Both the position numbers and the translations under genes were made by a program. A DNA stretch of 64,000 nt, taken from Chondrilla cf. caribensis. Taxonomy: Eukaryota; Porifera; Demospongiae; Chondrillida; Chondrillidae. The stretch spans positions 6,232,397 to 6,296,396 of the forward strand of contig OZ026548.1 in the NCBI GenBank assembly GCA_964020155.1, given 5' to 3'. Under the pieces are notes generated by a model that did not search any database, was not told the origin of the DNA, and worked only from the letters and a program-made list of their open reading frames with translations. This document shows positions 41,111-58,258 of this stretch, in pieces (the stretch's first letter is position 1; each line of letters starts with the position of its first letter).

Positions 41111-41951
41111 CACACCCTTTAGAGTTTTGATGGCAAAACTACGATATCCCTCATGAGCACAATGCACCAGGGTGAACGTCCCCTTGGCAATCATGTCCTC
41201 AATAACAACATTCTTGTACAGAATCTGATCTTCTCCTGTTCTGTTCCGAGAATTCTCGAGTCTGTTCTCATCATCTCCACTGAAGAACCGGTGGTGTGTT
41301 CTCTTCCTCCTGGTAACCAGGGCAAGGCTCACAATGGATATGATGAGGAGAATCAGGAAGAGAACAATCCCGTTAGCAGAAATCAGTCCTATTTCCCATG
41401 ACCTGATGGAAGGCTCCTCAGTCTACATGAGAATGGAATCACACAACCAGACGAAGTAGACACAGCATGGTAGTTTGTGCAACCAGATGGGCGGAACATG
41501 TCAGGACTTGTATATGTAGACTAGCTAAACATTGCAGTATGTCTAAAATTATATTGACTAACTAAGCCTATTTAGAATCTTATTGGCTGGCTTAGCATGC
41601 ATGAAAACACTTGTATTGATTAGCCAAATAAACATGTCTACACTTGTATTGATTGACCAAACATTGCAGTATGTCTAGACTAATTATATCAGAGCAAGTC
41701 TAGACACACAGTGGAATATTTGTCCTGTACATGTCACCGGGCTGGTGGAGAGCTCCTCACCTCTGTCCCCATGCTGGTACCATTTGGCCCATTGGGATCC
41801 TGACCGGTACCAAGGCTGCAACAGGACACTGAGAGAGAAGAGGGGGATAAACCATCAAACCTCCACATCAAACTCACAAAGGGGATTCATTCAGGATGAA
41901 CTCACGCGCGAGGAGTGCTAAAGAGGGAGAGATCCAGCGGATGACGGTCAT
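39358..41951 (-). CDS. Receptor tyrosine kinase-like pseudokinase with a tiny ectodomain
   Basis: The start at 41951 gives MTVIRWISPSLALLALSCCS, a signal peptide. About 30 residues later (QDPNGPNGTSMG, one N-glycosylation site) comes a transmembrane helix at residues 53-74 (ISANGIVLFLILLIISIVSL) and a basic stop-transfer TRRKR. The kinase domain opens with EDMIAKGTFTLVHCAHEG, a weak glycine loop. It keeps the VAIK lysine (FAIKTLK, residue 137) and a glutamate-bearing helix (TEIERYKLIQKL). The catalytic loop reads HRNLSVCNIF in place of HRDLAxxN, and DFG is replaced by NFG (AKIGNFGV), so both catalytic aspartates are asparagine. APEN, SDVWSFGILVYKVCTLG, and RCWQHSPSDRPFF follow, then a long acidic tail with SGYLDESG, stopping at 39358. 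Overall layout resembles STYK1. It is tyrosine-kinase-like but almost certainly inactive. Confidence 0.85.
41035..41110. repeat. CA microsatellite next to the pseudokinase exon
   Basis: On the sense strand the exon KTLK is followed by gtgtggtgtgtgtgtg, so the TG array begins at the splice donor. Confidence 0.93.
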
Positions 41952-42173
41952 TGTAACCTGGGTGTGTCCTATACTAGAGTGCACGCCCCCGTTCAACTGA
42001 ATCAGAAAACAAGAAAATGGCGTCCGCGACTTTTCTAGTTTGTTCTCGACTAGTAGTGAAAACATCGGAAAATCAGTTAGTCTCTTACGACTAATTGGGA
42101 TCTTGAAGTGGTTTTGAGCAAAGCTTGAGCTTAAATTATTGCCGATAACATTTGCTAAGATTGTCCAAGTATT

Positions 42174-42884
42174 ATGGAGAACTCGCCCGCAACATATTAC
42201 TACCCGCAACACGGGTGAGGTTCAACGTCAAATATATTTTATTGCATGGGCTTAATATGAGTCATATTTTTCTACAGTGGTGCAGTTGTAAAAAACTTTC
42301 GTCCTAGGAAGCGATTGAATCGTCTTTGTGCCGAATCAGAGGAGCATCCACCGAATAAACAGCTAGTAACAGAGGAGAGAATGGCCGAACACATGAAAAA
42401 GCTATCCATTGATCAACCACAAGGTTTTCAGAAAACGAACCCCATTACTTATCAGCAACCCTCCCCCAGGCAGCCATTTTATATGGATAGGAGAAGCAAA
42501 CTTGCCTCCCCGCCTTATGGAGACGTTGTCATAGAAATGAATGGAAAATCAGATAACGAAGAATTGGTTTCCTTGCTCAGGAATGCACAAGAGTGCAGAG
42601 TTCCTGTGATTCAGTGAGTGTAGGTAGTGTACCTTGATGGGGGAGGGGCCCCATGTATTCTTCATGGTTACGATCCGTACAGATTAACTCCACCCACTCC
42701 GGTCCAAGCCAGTACCGACAGTCAAAAACCTCTATCAAACCAGGTGACGGTCATTGATGACTTTGAGTCCAGTGATGAGGAGTATGAGGAGAGTGAGGAG
42801 TTCCTCCAAATAGCACCTGATGTCAAAGAACACATGAAGTCCAAACATGCTGAGTTGATATCCAGTGCTATTGTGAAATCAATG

Positions 42885-42938
<54 letters not shown>

Positions 42939-43332
42939 TGTTTTGTATGGGCCTATGTTTGTATGTGTGTGGGGTGTATGCATTGGGTGTGTGTTTGAGA
43001 TTTCCTGAGTAGTGTACTATGTGATATCTCCAATGTGAATCTCTCATCCCCTCCACACTGTAGGAGGAATAAACCCTGTATGGATGTCGTGTTATGGACT
43101 CCTCAGGACAAATTCATAAGTGAAATACTACAGAAAGTACATGTCAATCAGTGTAGCCAGTTGAAGAGCGATGACAAGTAAGTTGGGATGTAGGTGTGAC
43201 ACACACCTGAGCTCATGGAGTCGTTGATTAGTCATGACAGTGGTGACTGTTCTCAGGAGGTCAGTCATATTAATTCCTCCCTGCAGCTACTTAGACGAAT
43301 GTGAAGACGATCCAGTGAACATGGACACATGA
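42174..43332 (+). CDS. Unassigned small acidic protein, possibly CCDC117-like
   Basis: Five exons join in phase. The first gives MENSPATYYYPQHG. The second gives FRPRKRLNRLCAESEEHPPN and KQLVTEERMAEHMKKLSID, then PYGDVVIEMNGKSDNEELVS. The third gives LTPPTPVQASTDSQKPL and a strongly acidic stretch IDDFESSDEEYEESEEFLQI. The fourth gives MRNKPCMDVVLWTPQDKFIS, and the last ends NYLDECEDDPVNMDT. The combination of R-K-R-L, a KQxxTEExMAxHxxxLS helix and a late V-V-L-W motif recalls CCDC117 and the short HCFC1R1 proteins, but the match is by eye and weak. No enzyme domain is visible. One donor leads at once into a TG array (gttagtgtgtgtg). It shares a 222-bp promoter with the pseudokinase. Confidence 0.65.
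42888..42940. repeat. TG microsatellite at a splice donor
   Basis: The exon ends AAATCAAT and the intron reads gttagtgtgtgtgtg. TG is on the sense strand. Confidence 0.92.
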
Positions 43333-43496
43333 GGATCAAGGATACCACAGCTAATGATATTGTCAAAGTAGTCCTTTATTTTAACACTTGTTAGCAGCTA
43401 CAAGTTGTGTTCTGTATGTTCTGTACTTGTGTTGCCTTTTATTTTAGTGTTTTTGTTCATTTTAACTCAATATCAACATCAATTGGGAACAAGCAG

Positions 43497-43697
43497 GTTG
43501 TACGTGAGGACTGTTTTATTGTTATTCCCAATGCCGTGTCAACACAAGAACTCCTCAGCATTATGCAGTACGTAAATAGCAGTCCAGACACTGCAAACTA
43601 TCAGGAGGTGGTCCTCAGAGAGGTGTCCTTGGCCGATGAGAACACTCATCCCAGACTACTGAAGCTGAATATGCACCTACGTAGGGACACTAGCTAG
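43497..43697 (+). pseudogene. Isolated exon-like open frame, possibly PhyH-related
   Basis: After an acceptor-like aagcag, the frame encodes VVREDCFIVIPNAVSTQELL, IMQYVNSSPDTANYQEVVL and HPRLLKLNMHLRRDTS before a stop. The D-x-F-I-V-I-P-N-A-V segment resembles the start of phytanoyl-CoA dioxygenase-like domains, but the iron-binding HxD is absent and no further exons are seen on either side. It may be a relic, an alternative last exon of the upstream gene, or chance. Confidence 0.3.
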
Positions 43698-44209
43698 GTG
43701 CATGTAGACTGACTACCCCACCAACTGGTTCATTGCAACCCATTCATTATGTGAACAAGTATCAATATGAGTCGGGTTTAACAAGTGATTCGAGTTAAAA
43801 AAATTGTTTGTGGGGCTCCCCGCACTCGAATTACGTGGGTGTCTCTTTTAGACAACTTCTAATCTAATAATTCTCAGCGTTTTTAAATAGGCCATCTTTT
43901 CAGGTAGACCCCAAGAATAAAAAGGTCATGCGAGGCTATGGTCAGGCTATGCGTAGGAATGTCTAAGTGTGTACATAACTCAGTTCTATTAATATTAGAG
44001 AACTGTCAATGTATACATATTGTGCGTTAAATAATTTGTACTCTTATTCTTTTCTATATTATTATGTACATATATGTATTATATATACCTAACTATATGT
44101 AAGTGTATTTAACATATTATATATACAGTATATATAATATAATATTGAGCGTAACATACTGGGGGTCGAAATGAAAATAGCACAAGTAAAATTTATTTGA
44201 AAATGAACC
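43698..44209. other. AT-rich interval between convergent genes
   Basis: Nothing recognised. It includes TA-rich sequence near 44050-44150 with an imperfect inverted repeat (tatatacagtatatataata). It presumably holds the 3' ends of the flanking genes. Confidence 0.5.
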
Positions 44210-47200
44210 CTATGACCAGGCATGGTAATCAGGTGTGTACTTCCTGTCATGTGATTCATAAGAGGATTGCAGTGCAGTTGCTAGGCGACCCATATGACCT
44301 TTGTACTTTGCAGTAGAGGACCTAAGATGAGGCTCAGAAGAGCTGTCAACAACTCCAACCCTTTGTTCAGTCCTGTGGTCCGTGGAGTGGGGTCGCTGGG
44401 ACTGTTGAGATGCTCTCTGGAACAGCTGAGGCTGCCACAACTTTGTGCTCCCTCCAGCCAGCTTGTGTACCCCAGTCTCTCCACCAGAAGGTACCAGACA
44501 TGTTCTGATGTCTTTGTTCTGTTCTTCTAGTAATAATATGCGAACAGTGTTGGCAGACAAGTGATGCTGAGCATCATTCTCACTCAGCTCCCGGATGTGG
44601 TCTTTACTTCCAAATGGTTTGAGGGACGGATAGTCCATGAGCAGTCTACACTTGGTCTCAGCCTCTGAAAAGTCCTTTTGTACTTGTTCTAGTTTAGCAG
44701 TGAGTTCAGCTTGAGCTAGCTTCATCTCTGCCATCAACTCTGTGTATTCGGCTACCTCAGCAGAAGCTCTCTCCAGTTCAACCTAACGACACCAGAAATA
44801 TCCCAACAACTCCACGTATGCACACACAACGGATACACAACAGCATGGACACTCAATATCACATACGTAGTATATCAGTGATGTACCACGACCTGGTATT
44901 GTCTTCATCTTACAAAATGGAACTTTGTCTCATTAAGGACAAAGTTCCATTTTGTAAAATGGGTCTGGGTATGAAACTGGTGGTAGGGAGTGTCCATGGT
45001 AATAATTTCTTTTCTTTGTGGCTTAAGCTTATAAGGGCCTGGGAGCACAGCTTTCATACAGCCTAGAAATTGAGCTTTTACACTTTGATAAAAGCCTCAC
45101 ATACACACACATGTCCATATGCGACACTATGCATCAATCCACACACTTTATGTTTGGCAAGGTCACCCTGCACTTGAGCCAGTTGAAGGGACAAAGCCTC
45201 ATGGTCATTCTTGCTGCTGTCTGCTTCCTGCAGTGCTGCTTGTAGGTCTGTGGAGAGCCTCTCCCTATCACACTCCACAGTCTCCATGTGGTCAATGAGG
45301 CCAGCATGTTTGTTCTGCAGAGCCTACAACATTACCACAGGATGAATGAACATGTGTTTCGTCATTACAATGTGGACAAGCTACACCGAACCTTCAGACG
45401 CTGTGTCAAGGTGGCCATGTGTGTCTCTTTTGATGCCGACAGCTGCTCAAACTGAGATATTCGTTCCAATTGATCTCTAAGGGAAGATTTTGTATCAGAT
45501 AACTCCACCTGCTTGGACTTTAGCTGAAGGTCAAGCTCTTCGGTCCTCTCTCTCAAGTGATTCACTTCACTTTCAAGTGAACTAACACTGTTAGCTGGAC
45601 AGATGAGGACAGACAACAGGACAAACTCTCACACTTGTATCCAGAGGGCTTGGCTTAAACGAGTGCATACATTTGAAGAGACTGAAAGAATACAAAATCT
45701 TTACATTTTAAGTCTACTCTGGCCTCAGAATTACCCTCTTAGGAGACAGTGGATACACAGAGATGGGATGAGATGGGATGAGGGATACACAGAGATGGGA
45801 TGAGGGATACACAGAGATGGGGTGAGATGGGATGAGGGATACACAGAGATGGGATGAGATGGGATGAGGGATACACAGAGATGGGGTGAGATGGGATGAG
45901 GGATACACAGAGATGGGATGAGATGGGATGAGGGATACACAGAGATGGGATGAGATGGGATGAGGGATACACAGAGATGGGATGAGATGGGATGAGGGAT
46001 ACACATTCACACATGTCCATTCCAAAAGGGACTCACTCTTTTCTGACAACATGGTCAGCAGCTCAATTTTACTACCATGGAGCTGTTTCATCTCCTTCTG
46101 GGAGTTCCCCAGTTCGTTTTTGAGTTTGAGAATGTTGCTTTCCATAGCTCTCATCTCCGAGTGATGCTTGTCCACTAGTTCAACACGTTTCTGATCAGCA
46201 GTAGCACCTATTTCCTCTTTCTCTCTGGTTATTTCAGCCAGTTCATCCTCTTTGACACGAAGGAGTTCCTGGTTCCTTTTGACCTCCAGCTGCAGTGCTC
46301 CCACTCTCTCCCCCAACCGCACACACTGGTCCACCATGTGTTTGTGGAGCCCTACGACTTTACTCATGTCACCTTGAAAGGTAGTCAGCCATTTTTGACA
46401 GTCAAAAACACCACTAGTAGTTGGGTGGGTAGAGGGCGGTGAAGGTGGGGAATTGTGGGGAGTGTCATTAGAACAGACATCGACAGCATGAGAGGTTATA
46501 GTGGATGCTTGCTCCAGCACTTTCTGCATGTCGATGCAATTTGCACAGAGAGACAAACATGTCTCGGTCGTCTGCACAGAAACACTACAGCTCAAAGAAC
46601 CCTGTCCAGTCTTCGCAGGGGAGGGATTGTGCTGGCCAGTGGCACCTGTAGAGAGGGAGGACTGGTAAATATCCACACCATGGAGGAGAGAGTGGGGTGT
46701 CAAGAGAACTAAACAATCTTAAAACTCAGCTGTTGATGGAATTGACGTCAATGACATCCCCATTTACAGGGGATTGCTCTGAGGTAACAGTTGACTACAG
46801 GTTGAGCTTGTCAACTATCTGGAACCATCCATCCCTAAACCTACCACAAGTTGGTTGCTACATGGCGGTGTGTGTTCACAGAATATCATTATCAAAGCCA
46901 CGCATGATAGAATGTACATAGCAACCATTTGTTTACACAGGACAGTGCACTCCAGGGTAGTGGAGCATTAACACATACAAGGGGATAATTCAAGGGGGAG
47001 GTGGGCCATTTATATGTACAGTGACTTCTCGTTAATCTGCCACAATTCGTTTTCAAAAAATAATATGGTGGATTAACGCGTTTGGCAGATTACCTGGATA
47101 TTCATTGGTACTTGTACATTATATTGGTACTGGGAAATTGTGGCAGATTAAAAGGTTTGGCAGATACAGAGGTGGCGGATTAACAAGAGCTCACTGTATG

Positions 47201-47712
47201 AAGGGATAGCTTGCACCACAAGTACACATCTTATTTACACACAGGTGGTTGGTGGTTTAGGGTTTCAGTATCACTCACTGGTTCCCTGAGTACCGACCAC
47301 TGGTTGTTGCTGCTTCAATGTTGCTTCGTCTTCAATCGCCTTCAGCAGTTTCTTTGATGTCGTACCAAGGGACAGTGGAACAACCAGCGGCTTAGTCCCG
47401 CCAGAGAGTAGACATTTGAAAATACACTGGAGCAGAAAGAGAGTCCTAAGACACGAAATACAGGAATAAGCTAATATACGAGGAAATTGTGAAGAGTAAA
47501 CACAAGTGGCACCTGTCGTGAAGCAGTTCCAGTACCAGGCTGTTCAGGTCGGCTTCTCCTGTGCTCGCCAAACATCTTTTGATGTCCACTTTAGATGCTG
47601 TAAGTTCGGGGTATTTCCAAGATGGCGCGTCAGGCACGACCTTTGGGTTTCTCTTTATGAAATCATTGAGAACAGAGTCCAGGGACATCAAATCTTGCTT
47701 CAAACGCGACAT
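44210..47712 (-). CDS. CCDC157: Coiled-coil domain protein CCDC157 homolog
   Basis: CCDC157 is a coiled-coil protein implicated in Golgi traffic and sperm acrosome formation. The start at 47712 gives MSRLKQDLMSLDSVLNDFIK, then APSWKYPELTASKVDI and LNSLVLELLHDR, matching the family's P-S-W-K-F-P-D and V-L-L-E-L-V-I-D-R motifs. A middle exon has QTTETCLSLCANCIDMQKVL, matching the family's Q-T-I-E-T-x-x-x-x-C-x-x-C. Long heptad-rich coiled coils follow, such as GERVGALQLEVKRNQELLRV, EVNHLRERTEELDLQLKSK and ELTAKLEQVQKDFSEAETKC. A RLLMDYPSLKPF motif near the end corresponds to L-L-V-A-F-P-D-L in human. Introns contain a MITE, a perfect 20-bp hairpin and a minisatellite. Confidence 0.85.
44910..44957. 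repeat. Perfect 20-bp inverted repeat in CCDC157 intron
   Basis: ttacaaaatggaactttgtc (44910-44929) and its exact complement (44938-44957) flank an 8-bp loop. Transcribed on either strand it would form a stable hairpin of small-RNA-precursor size. The arms are mismatch-free, so it is young or maintained. Confidence 0.85.
45755..46010. repeat. About 34-bp minisatellite in CCDC157 intron
   Basis: About eight units of gggatgagggatacacagag followed by atgggatgagat, with some copies shortened. It yields repetitive spurious peptides. Confidence 0.9.
47019..47196. mobile_element. MITE, 178 bp, with TA target duplication
   Basis: The ends cagtgacttctcgttaatct and gattaacaagagctcactg are inverted. 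TA flanks both sides (47017-47018 and 47197-47198), a clean target-site duplication. The interior ttggtacttgtacattatat is the reverse complement of the interior of the copy at 22011-22186. It lies in a CCDC157 intron. Confidence 0.88.
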
Positions 47713-47820
47713 TCGCTGCTAACAGTTGCTCGCATACGTAGTCGAGGCCAGAAGGAGGAAATCCCCCTTGTGCTACATTCTAATGAAGGGGCGATTATTC
47801 TAGGGCGTGTCCCGCAGAAA
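47713..47820. promoter_or_regulatory. Bidirectional promoter of CCDC157 and ANKFY1
   Basis: 108 bp separate the start codons. GC content is higher than in the flanks and no TATA box is seen. Confidence 0.55.
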
Positions 47821-53934
<6,114 letters not shown>

Positions 53935-54135
53935 CACGCCCATTTGACATGCCCATTTGACACACCCATGCAACATAGAATTCTTGCTATTAACCATACA
54001 CACCAATGCATGAAAAGATATAGAATTGAATAAAAGATTTTTTTGTTCTGTTTGAATTCTTATTATATGCTACATCATATTCTCAAAGAATGTAATAAAC
54101 TATAGCTACATATTTGCAATAGAAGAGGAGGGATC

Positions 54136-56471
54136 TTAGGAGGCAGTACCGAGATAGGCAATCTCCTTCTGCAGTATGTCTGTGACTCGGAGGACCTTCT
54201 CTGCCTCAGGACCACCGATCTGCCCAAGAGCAACATGTGCAGCCTCCCTCACAGTCGAGATGAAGTCATTCCTCCTGAGTAATATTAAATAACAGATGCT
54301 GTCACACTCAATTACTTAAGATTGATGCATCTAATTACGGCTAAGTACAGCAAAGCTGATAAATTCCTCAACTCACCAAATATGGCTGATCTTGGGTACA
54401 GCTTTGGATACCTTCAGTCGTCCCAAGGACAGGCACGCACTTTGACGAACAATCCTGTCTTTGTCCTCCAGAAGGAGAAGGAGACGATCAATAGACTTTT
54501 CATCGGCCTTCTCAGCTCGTCCAAGAGAAATGGCTGCCACAGCGCGAACATTAGGATCATCTGAATCCAACAATTTCACTAACGCCTCCACAACTGCTGG
54601 ACTCTTGATCTTACCTGTGAGGAGTTGGGGGTTGAAACAACAGACGAGTATACCTATAACAGCACACACACACACACACACAACTCCCACTTACTGAGAT
54701 TCTCAATACTGGTGAGACGCACAGTGGAATCCATACTGAACACCTCCTGAATGGTCCACTGCTCCATAGCCATTCGAATGGCAATCTTTCCAAAGTCCTT
54801 ACCAGGAGGACAAACAGATTTGAAGTTGTCCAGACTGATCACATCGGCCCCAGCAAACATCTGGTTCCTGACTGTGTTGATCACAAATGGACGCATGTTC
54901 TCCTCAATCAAGCTGGACAGGAAGGACTCCAGAGCAGCTTCAAATTCGGTCCAGGAAACTTCTGCTGATTCGCCAAACTTTTGAGACCAAAATGAAGGTC
55001 CTTCAGTAGCATCGCTGTCATCCCTTCCAAACACAGAAAAGGCCTGTGCATCGGGAACAGAGGCTGAAGGTTCGTTGGAGCGAGGAGCATATTTCTCCAC
55101 CTCTTGCTGAAGCTTCTCATAAACTCCATCATACTGACTCTCATTCTCAAAGAGATACCATTCCAGCTCCTCCATTGTGATTCTCCTGCAAGGGATATAC
55201 AGTCACAAATAAACAGCAAGCAATGATCAAACAAACAACAACAAACAGTAAACAACAAACATAAAGTCAAGCACCACTTTATGTATTGGTAACACAATGC
55301 TCATATCAATACTATAGTGAGTGGAATGTCAGCAAATTCTAACCCTATACAAGAGCCTAACAGAGACGGGTTACACACAGCCAACACACACTGACATTCC
55401 AAAAGGCATCTTCTGCAACAGATCTTTCTTATCCTGATTGGTGACTATGGCAATGGGTTTGTTGTACACGAAGGCGAGAGAGACTTGGTCACAGCAAGTG
55501 GGACACTTGGCTGAGCTGGCGGTAGACACGAACACAATGGTCTGAAATTGAAGGAACGAATGAAATTAAGCAAATTGATATAACGAGTCCGATTAAATAC
55601 AACCAGACCTAATCATAAAATTTAATGTACTTGTCCTCCCAGGTGTCATGATGCTCCATCACAACACCCGAATATACACTTCTGTACTTTTGCTTAGAGT
55701 CATAGATTTACTGTACACATGTAACAGAATTAGTACATTTCTATTACAGTAAGTGCATTCATCAGTAAACTGAGATACGTTGTGTATATCATGCATTATG
55801 TGTACACTTGTACGCCTATAACATAGGTGTAGCTTGTGGGTGTGGCCTGTGGGTGTGACATTGAAGTAGTCTTCATGATTAAAGGCCACCCAACAGCAAA
55901 TGACATTCCAAATTCAAATTCAAATGTAAAATTCAGAATGGGGATAGTGTCCTGCTTTTATAAAATCACCAGGGAGTCAAGTACTCTCCAGAGTGGTGCC
56001 CAAAGGGTGTCCCCTGTGCCTGATAAGTCCATGAGTTATGCTGGTATGCAACAGCCGGTCATTGTATCAACATAATATTACATTAGCATCCTCAGAGTCC
56101 GCTCCACATTCCACTATCGACTACGTATTCAATTCAATTTTGGGAATGTTTGGAAATTTGATAAGAGCAGTCAGTCACAGCAAGGTGAATCCCAGAACTA
56201 AACAAGGTGAATATCAATCATTACAAGAGCAGCTTCCACCATGTGTACCTACTGACACACCAGGGTAGGGGAAATACTTCAGTGAGGTACACATGATCAA
56301 CAGCTGTTGTACTGGTGGACATTTGCCTCCTTCAGTCCAGGAATTCACCTGGCTGTGGTTGACCTCTCTTATCAAATGTCTGACATTCCCACAAACACAT
56401 TGTTGGTGATATGTCATATGGGGTAGATAGTATGTAAGATTGACATTTTGTGTGTCTACATGTGAGTGGTG

Positions 56472-56504
<33 letters not shown>

Positions 56505-57454
56505 TGTATGTGTGTGTGCACGTGGTGTGTGCCTGCGTGGTGTGTGTTGTGTGTGTGTGTGAGTGCGTGTGTGAGGGACATACACACGTGTATGTGCACA
56601 TATGTGGGGAGTACACACCATTCTGTGTGAATGTGTGTAAGCAAGCACATGGAGAAGGCGGGTCAATTCAGTGCTATACAGCCAGCAATTCACCTTACAG
56701 TCGACCAATGCTTGGTTGAGCAACTGGTTCTTCTCTTCGGAACCATCATTGTTAGACACCACAGCATAGTTGACTACCTCCAGTTTACCTGCAGTCGGAC
56801 ATAATGACCAGGTGGTCATCACATGGGTGTCACAGTTAATGAACTGTGTATGGAATACTGGCGGGAAAAAGCCTTCCCTTTATGCCATTTTGGTGCATGC
56901 AAATGCCTTCAGAAGGGTAAAGGGTTTTGGGGAGATGAAGTGTTTTGAAGTGCTCTTCGAGAAATAACCAGATAGGACTAAATGATATTCGATTGAACAC
57001 ATTATTGTTTCTTGATTTGAATAATGACTGGTGTCTCTCTCTTTATATTACAATAGATGCTAGGATCAATAATTACAGTATTTCTCAATGAGATATAATC
57101 AACGCTACCAGTCCCATAGACTCGGATGACCTTGGGGAGCTGTGTACCCAACAAGTGTGTGTGTTGAGCAACTCACGCTGGATGTACTGGGTGAGGTTGG
57201 AATCGGTGGTAGTAGCTATAATGACGACATCGTACTTCTTGTCTGGCTTGGGAACACTGACGGTCTTGGCAGGTGCCTGAGCAGGTGGAGGTGCTTGCTG
57301 TGGTCCTCCTTGGGGAGGCTGCGAGGGCGGTGGTTGCTCGGTGGCCGGTGGGGCTGGGGGAGAAGAAGAGACGATCAAAAATCACTTCGCTGTGGGTTAA
57401 CGAGCTCACAAGTAAAGATTACGCACGTCTCCTTCCTCCATTTTTCTGTCCCAT
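54136..57454 (-). CDS. TIR-like domain protein with C-terminal HEAT repeats
   Basis: I find no named counterpart. The start at 57454 gives MGQKNGGRR, fitting the N-myristoylation pattern, spliced to a Pro/Gln-rich linker (PSQPPQGGPQQAPPPAQ). A TIR-like fold follows. It opens with KKYDVVIIATTTDSNLTQYI and KLEVVNYAVVSNNDGSEEKN, continues through TIVFVSTASSAKCPTCCDQV and SLAFVYNKPIAIVTNQDKKD, and ends with LLQKMPFGMSVRITMEELEW. The position of the SARM1 catalytic glutamate appears to be glutamine (CCDQVSLAF), suggesting no NADase activity. An unassigned helical region has SFWSQKFGESAEVSWTEFEA and EENMRPFVINTVRNQMFAGA. The C-terminus has HEAT/PBS-lyase-like repeats, AVVEALVKLLDSDDPNVRAV, DRLLLLLEDKDRIVRQSACL and VREAAHVALGQIGGPEAEKV. 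The protein is about 400 residues. Myristate plus TIR plus HEAT suggests a membrane-attached immune adaptor; this is inference. Confidence 0.75.
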
Positions 57455-57596
57455 CTTTCAAGACTTGTAGACGAATGGTAAAATATCCTGACCAGGCTTG
57501 TTCTTTTATGGAATATAGTTCACGTGGCAGCACGTGAGCGAACAACTACGTCATACATGTACTGCGGGAACGATCACCCTTCAATGGCTTCTTATA

Positions 57597-57683
57597 GTCT
57601 AGCGTAGCCGATCCTATTCCTCCATTTTATTATTGCACAATCTAACAAAAATAATGGAGGATCAAGGATCGGCTACGCTAGAC
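57597..57683. repeat. Foldback element with 19-bp perfect arms
   Basis: gtctagcgtagccgatcct at 57597-57615 is exactly complementary to 57665-57683. Inside, tcctccatt pairs with aatggagga after a short bulge, so the stem totals nearly 30 bp around a loop of about 25 bases. It is just upstream of the TIR-like gene. A related half lies at 7351. Confidence 0.8.
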
Positions 57684-58167
57684 CATGCTTCTTCTCGATT
57701 GCGAAATTCGGAAAGCAGTCATATGGCCTCATCACAAGCATTGCTATGGCTATCTATGGTTGCATGTGATGTTAGGTCATTCCGATGTCTAGATCACATG
57801 CATCTAATAGGGTCACGATCTCTACAGATACAAGAGAATCCATAAATCCACACTAAACAGTGATTATATTGTTATGTGGTTTCTTCTCTCAATTATATCG
57901 TAGTGAGTGACATATGACCCCAATCACTGTGATTATCAGGGACATTATTGTGGATGTTGTGGTCACGTATGGCACACATGACGAGATGTGGAGCATTGAT
58001 TGGCTGTTGAACTGGTGGAGGATAAAGGGGATATTGGAATGAGGGTTAGTGTTCACCTGATGGTAGCTTGAGATGAGAATGAGCTAGGATATTAAGCTCA
58101 TGAGTATTTATGGGTGCAAGGAGGTGAACCAGGTAGGGAATGAATACGCGCATACATGTATGTAGGT

Positions 58168-58184
58168 ACATATGTACACACACA

Positions 58185-58257
<73 letters not shown>
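58168..58257. repeat. CA microsatellite, intergenic
   Basis: About 42 CA units with a single interruption. Confidence 0.95.
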
Positions 58258-58258
<1 letters not shown>

